64,000 nt of DNA. It comes from Streptomyces sp. Edi4. GTDB taxonomy: Bacteria; Actinomycetota; Actinomycetes; Streptomycetales; Streptomycetaceae. Shown one piece after another: positions 53,948-60,894 of this stretch. Made by a program: the position numbers and the translations under genes. The stretch covers positions 6,076,001 to 6,140,000 of the forward strand of contig NZ_JBEJGY010000004.1 in NCBI RefSeq assembly GCF_040253615.1, given 5' to 3'. Positions within the stretch are counted from its first letter, which is position 1. Every line of letters begins with the position of its first letter. The notes below the pieces were generated by a model. That model searched no databases, was not told where the DNA came from, and saw only the letters and a program-made list of their open reading frames with translations.

Positions 53948-54943
53948 TCAGGGCTTGACCGAGCGGTAGTAGTCGCGCGCCCCGTCGTGCAGCGGCAGCG
54001 GATTGGTGTAGATCGCCGTGCGCAGGTCCACCAGTTGCGCCGCGTGCACCTCGCGGCCGATGCGGTCACGGCTGTTTATCACCGTGCGGGTGAAGCCCTC
54101 GGTCAGCGCGGCGTCGGTGCGGTCCGTGGTGACCAGCAGATTCGCGACGGCGATCGTCGGCACGGGCACACCGTGCTGCGCCTGCGGGTAGGCGTCCGCC
54201 GGCATGGTCGCCGCCCGGTAGTAACCGGTGCTGCCGTCCGCCTTGTGCAGCGCGGAGACCAGATCCGCGAGCGGCACGAGCCGGACCGGGTACGCCTGGG
54301 ACAGCTTGAGCACGGCCGTCGTCGGCAGGCCACCGGACCAGAAGAACGCGTCGATCCGCTTGTCCCGCAGCAGCCCGGGCATGGTGTCGATGCCGGCGGG
54401 GACGGGCGTGATGTCCTTCAGCGGATCGAGGCCGGCCGCCGCGAGCAGCCGGTCGGCCAGGAGCCGCACCCCGGAACCGTCCTGCCCCACGGCGACCCGC
54501 TTGCCGCGCAGATCCGCGACCGAACGCACCGGCGAGTTCTGGGGCACCACCAGCTGGACGTAGTCGTCGTACAGCCGGGCGCAGCCCCGCAGCCGGTCCG
54601 CGCCGGGCCTGTTGTCCTTGCGGAACTTGTCGACGGAGTCCGCCGTCGCGATGGTGAAGTCGGAGACGCCGTCGGCCAGGCGCTGGAGGTTCTGCTGCGA
54701 CCCCTCGCTCGTCCGCAGCCGCACCTGGACGTCGGGCAGATCGGTGGCGAGGGCCTGCCGCAGCAGCTCCCCGTAGCGCTGGTACACCCCGGTGCGCACG
54801 CCCGTGCTGAAGTCGATCGTGCCGCCAGGGGAGGGGCCGGGGAAGGGGACGAGCCACCACGTGAGGAGCCCCAGCACCACCACGAGCGCAGCGGCCCCCT
54901 GCAGGGCGCGGTTGCGGCTGAGCCGGGACAGGGCGGGGAGCAT
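53948..54943 (-). CDS. TAXI-family solute-binding protein
   Basis: The 331-residue protein has an N-terminal signal anchor (about residues 14-34) and the TAXI fold of TRAP-transporter receptors (TIDFSTGVRTGVYQRYGELL; FTIATADSV; FFWSGGLPTTAV). TAXI proteins normally work with a fused DctQM permease, but none is encoded beside it; the neighbour is the sensor kinase. In some bacteria TAXI proteins act as periplasmic ligand sensors for kinases, so a partnership with the adjacent kinase is possible. I start it at the ATG 54943, with AGGA 8 bp upstream. It converges with the kinase gene and is divergent from miaB. Confidence 0.9.
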   Translation of the reverse strand: MLPALSRLSRNRALQGAAALVVVLGLLTWWLVPFPGPSPGGTIDFSTGVRTGVYQRYGELLRQALATDLPDVQVRLRTSEGSQQNLQRLADGVSDFTIATADSVDKFRKDNRPGADRLRGCARLYDDYVQLVVPQNSPVRSVADLRGKRVAVGQDGSGVRLLADRLLAAAGLDPLKDITPVPAGIDTMPGLLRDKRIDAFFWSGGLPTTAVLKLSQAYPVRLVPLADLVSALHKADGSTGYYRAATMPADAYPQAQHGVPVPTIAVANLLVTTDRTDAALTEGFTRTVINSRDRIGREVHAAQLVDLRTAIYTNPLPLHDGARDYYRSVKP

Positions 54944-55012
54944 GGCTGGATCCTGCCAGTTCATTGCCCGCGAGGACCAGGGGGCGGCGGGCCCCGTACC
55001 CTGGTGTACGAG

Positions 55013-56500
55013 ATGAGCGCGAAGACCTACGAGGTGCGCACCTACGGGTGCCAGATGAACGTCCACGACTCCGAGCGGCTGTCCGGCCTCCTTGAGGGAG
55101 CCGGCTATGTCCGCGCGCCCGAGGGCGCCGACGGGGATGCCGACGTCGTCGTCTTCAACACCTGCGCGGTGCGGGAGAACGCCGACAACAAGCTGTACGG
55201 CAATCTCGGCAGGCTCGCCCCGATGAAGACGAAGCGGCCCGGCATGCAGATCGCCGTCGGCGGCTGCCTCGCCCAGAAGGACCGCGACACCATCGTGGAG
55301 CGCGCCCCCTGGGTCGATGTCGTCTTCGGCACGCACAACATCGGCAAGCTGCCGGTGCTTTTGGAGCGTGCCCGCGTCCAGGAGGAGGCGCAGGTCGAGA
55401 TCGCCGAGTCCCTCGAGGCGTTCCCCTCCACGCTGCCCACCCGGCGCGAGTCGGCGTACGCGGCCTGGGTGTCCATCTCGGTGGGCTGCAACAACACGTG
55501 CACCTTCTGCATCGTCCCGGCGCTGCGCGGCAAGGAGAAGGACCGCCGCCCCGGCGACATCCTGGCCGAGATCGAGGCGCTGGTCGGCGAGGGCGTCTCG
55601 GAGATCACCCTGCTCGGGCAGAACGTCAACGCCTACGGCTCGGACATCGGTGACCGCGAGGCCTTCAGCAAGCTCCTGCGGGCCTGCGGCACCATCGAGG
55701 GTCTGGAGCGGGTCCGCTTCACCTCGCCCCACCCGCGTGACTTCACGGACGACGTGATCGCCGCGATGGCCGAGACGCCCAACGTGATGCCGCAGCTGCA
55801 CATGCCGTTGCAGTCCGGCTCGGACACGGTCCTCAAGGCGATGCGCCGCTCCTACCGGCAGGAGCGTTTCCTCGGGATCATCGAGAAGGTGCGCGCCGCG
55901 ATCCCGCACGCCGCCATCTCCACCGACATCATCGTGGGCTTCCCCGGCGAGACCGAGGAGGACTTCGAGCAGACCATGCACACCGTGCGCGAGGCCCGCT
56001 TCGCCAACGCCTTCACCTTCCAGTACTCCAAGCGCCCCGGCACGCCGGCGGCGACCATGGAGGGGCAGATCCCCAAGGAGGTCGTGCAGGAGCGCTACAT
56101 GCGCCTGTCGGCCCTCCAGGAGGAGATCTCTTGGGAGGAGAACAAGAAGCAGGTCGGCCGCGTCCTTGAGGTCATGGTCGCCGAGGGGGAGGGCCGCAAG
56201 GACGGCTCCACGCAGCGCCTGTCCGGCCGCGCCCCCGACAACCGCCTGGTCCACTTCACCAAGCCCGGCCAGGACGTGCGTCCCGGCGACGTGGTGACCG
56301 TGGAGATCACCTACGCCGCCCCGCACCATCTGCTCGCCGAGGGCGCCACGACCCGGGTACGCCGCACCCGGGCGGGCGATGCCTGGGAGAAGCGCAACGC
56401 CGCCCCCGCCGACAAGCAGGCCGGCGTCATGCTCGGGCTGCCCACGATCGGCGTGCCCGCGCCGCTCGCCGAGCCCACGGGTGGCTGCTCGGTCCTGTGA
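55013..56500 (+). CDS. miaB: tRNA-2-methylthio-N6-dimethylallyladenosine synthase MiaB
   Basis: MiaB adds a methylthio group to i6A37 of tRNAs. The 495-residue radical-SAM enzyme begins with YEVRTYGCQMNVHDSERLSG, has FNTCAVRENADNKLYG and VGGCLAQKD, the radical-SAM motif CNNTCTFC (C159, C163, C166) and a TRAM domain at the end. miaA, which makes its i6A substrate, is 1.6 kb downstream in the same direction. The start could be upstream; ATG 55013 has a TACCCT -10 element 10 bp before it. Confidence 0.96.
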   Translation: MSAKTYEVRTYGCQMNVHDSERLSGLLEGAGYVRAPEGADGDADVVVFNTCAVRENADNKLYGNLGRLAPMKTKRPGMQIAVGGCLAQKDRDTIVERAPWVDVVFGTHNIGKLPVLLERARVQEEAQVEIAESLEAFPSTLPTRRESAYAAWVSISVGCNNTCTFCIVPALRGKEKDRRPGDILAEIEALVGEGVSEITLLGQNVNAYGSDIGDREAFSKLLRACGTIEGLERVRFTSPHPRDFTDDVIAAMAETPNVMPQLHMPLQSGSDTVLKAMRRSYRQERFLGIIEKVRAAIPHAAISTDIIVGFPGETEEDFEQTMHTVREARFANAFTFQYSKRPGTPAATMEGQIPKEVVQERYMRLSALQEEISWEENKKQVGRVLEVMVAEGEGRKDGSTQRLSGRAPDNRLVHFTKPGQDVRPGDVVTVEITYAAPHHLLAEGATTRVRRTRAGDAWEKRNAAPADKQAGVMLGLPTIGVPAPLAEPTGGCSVL

Positions 56501-56613
56501 GACCGGGCGCCGTCGACAACCCTCACCGCGGGGCCGGGGCGCTGAAGCCGGGCGGCCCCGCGTCCCTCGCGCCGCGCCCCCGCATCGGCGGGGCCGTGGC
56601 GCTGCGACGGGAC

Positions 56614-56626
56614 TAGGCTGCGGATC
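56614..56626 (+). promoter_or_regulatory. -10 element predicting a leaderless mRNA
   Basis: TAGGCT at 56614-56619 lies 7 bp before the ATG of the dioxygenase-like gene, with no Shine-Dalgarno sequence. Confidence 0.45.
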
Positions 56627-57328
56627 ATGCTCGTAGCCGCCGCTGTCTGCCCCTGCCCGCCCCTGCTCGTGCCCGAGGTCGCCGCCGGCGCCGCGCCCGA
56701 ACTCGACGCGGCACGCGACGCCTGCGCCGACGCGGTCGGGGTGCTCGCCGCGTCCCGCCCCGACCTCCTGGCCGTCGTCGGCCCGGCCGAGGAGGACGCC
56801 GTCTTCCGCCCCGGAGCCCTCGGCACGTTCGCGGGCTTCGGTGTGGACGTCTCCGTACGCCTGGGCACGGGCGAGCCCGGTGCGCGGCGGCTCCCGGTGT
56901 CGCTCGCGGTCGGCGCCTGGCTCCTGGAGCGGGCCGGCTGGCGGGACGCGCCGCTCCAGGGCCTGGCCGTCGACGAGCGCATGGAGCCGGAGCGCTGCGC
57001 CGAGGCGGGGCGGGAACTCGCCGCGTGGGCCGGCCGCGTCGCGCTGCTCGTGCTGGGTGACGGCAGCGCCTGCCGCACCCTGAAGGCCCCCGGCTACCTC
57101 GACGAGCGCGCGCAACCCTTCGACCGGGCCGTGGCGGCGGCCCTTGGCGCCGCCGACCTCACGGCCCTGAAAAGCCTGGACGACGGCCTGGCGCACGAGC
57201 TGAAGGCCGCCGGGCGCGCGCCCTGGCAGGTCCTGGCCGGCGCGGCGGACGGCGCCGGGCTCGGCGGCCGCCTGCTCTACGAGGACGCGCCGTACGGAGT
57301 CGGCTACTTCGTGAGCGTCTGGTCCTGA
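56627..57328 (+). CDS. Class III extradiol dioxygenase-like protein
   Basis: A 233-residue protein of the LigB/AMMECR-linked superfamily, with CPCPPLLVPEVAAGAAPELD at the start, where family enzymes have a metal-binding histidine (often PHPP). Here the motif is CPCPP, so one predicted metal ligand is missing. Later conserved parts are LGDGSACRT and RLLYEDAPYGVGYFVS. It is found between miaB and miaA in streptomycetes; true dioxygenase activity is doubtful. The stop codon lies in the first copy of a tandem repeat. Confidence 0.82.
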   Translation: MLVAAAVCPCPPLLVPEVAAGAAPELDAARDACADAVGVLAASRPDLLAVVGPAEEDAVFRPGALGTFAGFGVDVSVRLGTGEPGARRLPVSLAVGAWLLERAGWRDAPLQGLAVDERMEPERCAEAGRELAAWAGRVALLVLGDGSACRTLKAPGYLDERAQPFDRAVAAALGAADLTALKSLDDGLAHELKAAGRAPWQVLAGAADGAGLGGRLLYEDAPYGVGYFVSVWS

Positions 57329-57388
57329 AACCCCCGATGCCTGACACCCCCGATGCCTGAAAGCCCCGACGCCTGAAACCCCCGGCGC
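57325..57388. repeat. 16-bp tandem repeat, four copies, overlapping a stop codon
   Basis: CTGAAACCCCCGATGC, CTGACACCCCCGATGC, CTGAAAGCCCCGACGC and CTGAAACCCCCGGCGC follow one another exactly. The stop codon of the dioxygenase-like gene is the TGA of the first copy. Confidence 0.93.
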
Positions 57389-57496
57389 GGGCCCCGGGCG
57401 CTGGACCCGGGACCGAATGCTCAAGCCCGGCCCGGACTGGGCGCGCGCGGCGGAAGCCGACCGGACGCAGGCCCTTGCGCACGGGGGGCCAGGACA

Positions 57497-57542
57497 CGCC
57501 GGAGGGCCGTGGAGCTTGTCGAAGCTCCACGGCCCTCCGGCG
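57497..57542. terminator. 21-bp perfect hairpin between convergent genes
   Basis: Arms CGCCGGAGGGCCGTGGAGCT(T) and its complement enclose a GTCG loop, without a mismatch. It lies between the dioxygenase-like gene and the convergent small acidic protein gene, and should end both transcripts. Confidence 0.85.
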
Positions 57543-57671
57543 CGCGTGGTTCGAGGCGCGGACGGCAGCGGCGGGGTGCCTCCTCGTCCTCGCGGATGCG
57601 TGCGGACACGCGGTCCAGGTGCCTGCCCGGGTGGCTGCCCGGGTGGCTGCCCGGGTGGCCGATCCGGACGA

Positions 57672-57971
57672 CTACTGCCGGGCGCCCTCGCCGGCCTCGT
57701 TGTCCGCGGCCTCCTCGGCGGACTGCTGCTTGGGGATCTCGACCCCCTCGGCGGCCGCCCCCTCGGCCCGCTCGCCCGCACCGCTCTCCCCGGCGGCCGC
57801 AACAGCTTCGGCGGCCTCGGCGGCGCAGCACCCGCCCGTGGCGCCCGTGTCGCCCTCGGCCTCGGGCTGCGCCGTCGGCGTGGCCGCCACGCCCTCCTCG
57901 CCCGGCTCCGTGCTCGTCGACTCCGTGACGGCCGCGTCGGCCTTACGGCGGAAAAGTGAAAACACGCCCAT
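57672..57971 (-). CDS. Small acidic protein, conserved in Streptomyces
   Basis: A 99-residue acidic protein: a short hydrophobic/basic start (MGVFSLFRRKADAAV), a long Ala/Glu-rich middle and a conserved end (GVEIPKQQSAEEAADNEAGE). Other Streptomyces genomes carry proteins with this same C-terminal motif; some are labelled gliding motility protein, which I regard as unsupported. It is divergent from miaA. Function is unknown. Confidence 0.78.
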   Translation of the reverse strand: MGVFSLFRRKADAAVTESTSTEPGEEGVAATPTAQPEAEGDTGATGGCCAAEAAEAVAAAGESGAGERAEGAAAEGVEIPKQQSAEEAADNEAGEGARQ

Positions 57972-58147
57972 GTCTGCTCCATAACGTACGTGTGTGGGCG
58001 AAATCCCCGGCCGACCGGAGCGCCCCATTGCGTCGCCCGGCGGCACCGGCCAACAAACCGGCGTTCGGAACCTCGCAACAGGCAACGAACCCAGCCGGGT
58101 CGCGTCACGTAGCTCGTTCGAGGAGGTGCGCCGAGGTTTGCGAGACT

Positions 58148-59092
58148 GTGACCGTGAGAAGTGCACCTCCCGCACCGCGGGTCATCGCCGTCGTCGGCCC
58201 GACAGCGGCCGGAAAGTCCGATCTGGGCGTCTTCCTCGCCCAGCAGCTCGGCGGCGAGGTCGTCAACGCCGACTCCATGCAGCTCTACCGGGGGATGGAC
58301 ATCGGCACCGCCAAGCTGACGCCCGACGAGCGCGGCGGCGTCCCGCACCACCTCCTGGACATCTGGGACGTGACGGAACCGGCCAACGTCGCCAGCTACC
58401 AAAAGCTCGCCCGCGCCGAGATCGACCGGCTGCTCGCCGAAGGCCGCACCCCCGTCCTCGTCGGCGGCTCCGGCCTCTATGTGCGCGGAGCCATCGACGT
58501 GCTCGACTTCCCCGGGACCGACCCGGAGGTACGCGCCCGGCTCGAGGACGACCTGGAGCGGCACGGCCCCGGCGCCCTGCACGCGCGGCTCGCGGCCGCC
58601 GATCCCGAGGCGGCCACAGCCATCCTGCCCAGCAACGGCCGCCGCATCGTCCGCGCCCTCGAGGTGATCGAGATCACCGGACAGCCGTTCACCGCCAACC
58701 TGCCCACCCACGAATCGGTGTACGACACCGTCCAGATCGGCGTCGATGTGGCCCGCCCCGAACTCGACGAACGCATCACCCTGCGCGTCGACCGGATGTG
58801 GGAGGCGGGCCTCGTCGAGGAGGTGCGGACCCTGGAGGAGCGCGGACTGCGCGAGGGGCGCACCGCGTCCCGCGCGCTCGGCTACCAGCAGGTGCTCACC
58901 GCGCTCGCCGGCGCGTGCACCGAACAGGAGGCGCGCGACGAAACCGTACGCGCCACCAAGCGCTTCGCGCGCCGTCAGGATTCCTGGTTCCGGCGCGATC
59001 CGCGCGTCCACTGGCTGAGCGGAGCGATGGAGCACCGGGCGGAACTCCCGCGCCAGGCGCTGGCGTTGGTCGAACGAGCGGTTACAGCCTGA
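58148..59092 (+). CDS. miaA: tRNA dimethylallyltransferase MiaA
   Basis: MiaA transfers a dimethylallyl group to A37 of tRNAs. The 314-residue protein has the P-loop GPTAAGKS (17-24), then EVVNADSMQLYRGMDIGTAK, PHHLLDIWD, VGGSGLYVRGAID and the C-terminal SRALGYQQVL and RRQDSWFRRD. I use the GTG at 58148 (a second GTG lies two codons on) because the conserved part begins at once; the Shine-Dalgarno sequence is weak. miaA and miaB act in succession on tRNA and are close together here. Confidence 0.95.
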   Translation: MTVRSAPPAPRVIAVVGPTAAGKSDLGVFLAQQLGGEVVNADSMQLYRGMDIGTAKLTPDERGGVPHHLLDIWDVTEPANVASYQKLARAEIDRLLAEGRTPVLVGGSGLYVRGAIDVLDFPGTDPEVRARLEDDLERHGPGALHARLAAADPEAATAILPSNGRRIVRALEVIEITGQPFTANLPTHESVYDTVQIGVDVARPELDERITLRVDRMWEAGLVEEVRTLEERGLREGRTASRALGYQQVLTALAGACTEQEARDETVRATKRFARRQDSWFRRDPRVHWLSGAMEHRAELPRQALALVERAVTA

Positions 59093-59199
59093 TCACGTGA
59101 TGGCATCGGGACGCCCCGCCGGTCAATGCGGCCCCGCCGCCCGTGCCATCATCAAACGTCGATCCACCAGTGGAGTCCGAGTCGGGAGGGCGCGTGGCG

Positions 59200-59778
59200 A
59201 TGGAGGCCGGCCCTCGCAGAGAGCAAGGATCGCGGCGCGGCGCCGCGCACCCGGGCCACCGGGACGACACTCCGGCGGCCCCGGAAGCGCCGCAAGCGCA
59301 ACTGCCCGCGCAGAACGCGAACGACGGCGCGCGCGAAACGCAGGGGGCGCCGCCCGCGTTCGGTTCCGCGGTGCTCGGATCCTCGGGCCTGAGCCCCGAC
59401 GGACCGGAGGACGGCTCCGTGGGAGCCGTGTCCGACGGCGGTGAGGTCGAGGTCGAACTGCGTCCCCAGCGCCGCCTCAGGATCTGGCAGCTCGCCCCCA
59501 TCGTGATGCTCGCCGCACTCGGCTCGCTCATGTTCGCCTTCCCCCTCGCTTTCGAATTCGGCGACGGCGGACCGGTCGTGGCGATGCTCGGACTGCTCAT
59601 CAGCTGCTGCGCCGCCGGCTGGGGCATGATGGCCGCGCGCCGGGTCGGCCACACCTGGCCGGGACTGCCCGGCAGAGGATCACGCGAACGCCCCGACTGG
59701 CGCGTCCTCGCCCTGTACGTGGGCGTCGCCTGCGTCCTTGTCGCACTCGCCGTCTGGCGCGTGGCCCGGCTGCGCTGA
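59200..59778 (+). CDS. Membrane protein with a disordered N-terminus
   Basis: A 192-residue protein with a long polar N-terminal half rich in Pro, Ala and Glu, then three hydrophobic segments (about residues 105-125, 130-150 and 165-185). I choose the ATG at 59200 because GGGAGGG is 9 bp upstream; a GTG at 59194 is too close and a longer start at 59143 lacks a ribosome binding site. It lies between miaA and dapF as in other streptomycetes. No function is evident. Confidence 0.75.
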   Translation: MEAGPRREQGSRRGAAHPGHRDDTPAAPEAPQAQLPAQNANDGARETQGAPPAFGSAVLGSSGLSPDGPEDGSVGAVSDGGEVEVELRPQRRLRIWQLAPIVMLAALGSLMFAFPLAFEFGDGGPVVAMLGLLISCCAAGWGMMAARRVGHTWPGLPGRGSRERPDWRVLALYVGVACVLVALAVWRVARLR

Positions 59779-59830
59779 GCCGCAACGCGATGCCCCGGCG
59801 GCCACCCGGCGCGCCCGCCCGCCGGGTCAC

Positions 59831-59859
59831 GTGTCAGTGCCCCACCGTAGGATTGACGC
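59831..59859 (+). promoter_or_regulatory. RecA-NDp-like promoter giving a leaderless dapF mRNA
   Basis: GTGTCAGTG, eight bases, TAGGAT, then 6 bp to the dapF GTG. This is one base from the motif TTGTCRGTG-N8-TAgggT. No Shine-Dalgarno sequence precedes the start codon. Confidence 0.6.
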
Positions 59860-60723
59860 GTGAACACTTCGCCGATCGCCTTCCTCAAGGGCCACGGAAC
59901 CGAGAACGACTTCGTGATCGTCCCCGACCCGGACAACGTCCTTGACCTGCCCGCGTCGGCCGTCGCCAGGCTCTGCGACCGCCGGGCCGGCATCGGCGGC
60001 GACGGCGTGCTGCACGTGGTGCGCAGCGCCGCGCACCCCGAGGCCCGCGCCATGGCGGACGAGGCCGAATGGTTCATGGACTACCGCAACAGCGACGGCT
60101 CGATCGCCGAGATGTGCGGCAACGGCGTGCGCGTCTTCGCCGGATACCTGGCGCGCGCCGGGCTCGCGGAGGAGGGCGATCTGAGCGTCGCCACCCGTGG
60201 CGGAGTCAAGAAGGTGCACATCGCCAAGGGCGGTGACATCACCGTCTCCATGGGCCGCGCCCTGCTCCCCGAGGCCGAGGTCACCGTCACGGTGGACGGC
60301 CGCAGCTGGCCCGCGCGCAACGTGAACATGGGCAACCCCCACGCGGTGGCTTTCGTGGAGGAGCTGGACCACGCGGGAGAGCTGCGCTCGGCGCCCCCCT
60401 TCAGCCCCGCCGGCGTCTACCCGGACGGGGTGAACGTCGAGTTCGTCGTGGACCGGGGCCCCGGCCATGTGGCCATGCGCGTCCACGAGCGCGGCGCCGG
60501 CGAGACCCGCTCGTGCGGCACCGGAGCCTGCGCCGTCGCCGTCGCCGCCGCCCGAAGGGACGGCGCGGATCCGGCGGTCACCGGCACCCCGGCCACCTAC
60601 ACCGTGGACCTGCCGGGCGGAACACTGGTCATCACCGAATACCCCGACGGTGAGATCGAGATGACCGGACCCGCGGTGATCGTCGCCGAAGGCGTCATCG
60701 ACCCGGCGCTCCTGGCGGCCTGA
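59860..60723 (+). CDS. dapF: Diaminopimelate epimerase
   Basis: DapF interconverts LL- and meso-diaminopimelate. Streptomyces walls use LL-DAP, while lysine synthesis needs the meso form. The 287-residue protein carries both catalytic cysteines, C86 in AEMCGNGVRVFA and C219 in RSCGTGACAVAV. The GTG start is supported by a -10 element exactly 6 bp upstream (leaderless). dapF is next to miaA and the RelA/SpoT homologue, as in other streptomycetes. Confidence 0.96.
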   Translation: MNTSPIAFLKGHGTENDFVIVPDPDNVLDLPASAVARLCDRRAGIGGDGVLHVVRSAAHPEARAMADEAEWFMDYRNSDGSIAEMCGNGVRVFAGYLARAGLAEEGDLSVATRGGVKKVHIAKGGDITVSMGRALLPEAEVTVTVDGRSWPARNVNMGNPHAVAFVEELDHAGELRSAPPFSPAGVYPDGVNVEFVVDRGPGHVAMRVHERGAGETRSCGTGACAVAVAAARRDGADPAVTGTPATYTVDLPGGTLVITEYPDGEIEMTGPAVIVAEGVIDPALLAA

Positions 60724-60894
60724 CCGGCCGCGCGGGGAAACGGCCGTGGCCGAAACCTTCGCTCGAATGGGTGATCCGGTTCACGCTGAGCGAGAGCGGG
60801 ACTGCGCCACGTGGTGGGCTCGGTAGCATCAAGCACCGGTCCGGAGGGGCACGCCGGTCCCTCCACCACCGGTCGATGCCGCCGGAGGTACCCC

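Noticed and set aside
53948..59035. A 1,695-codon open frame on the minus strand through miaB and miaA
   Set aside because: Only its last 331 codons (TAXI protein) have family features. The rest is antisense to well-supported genes and low complexity.
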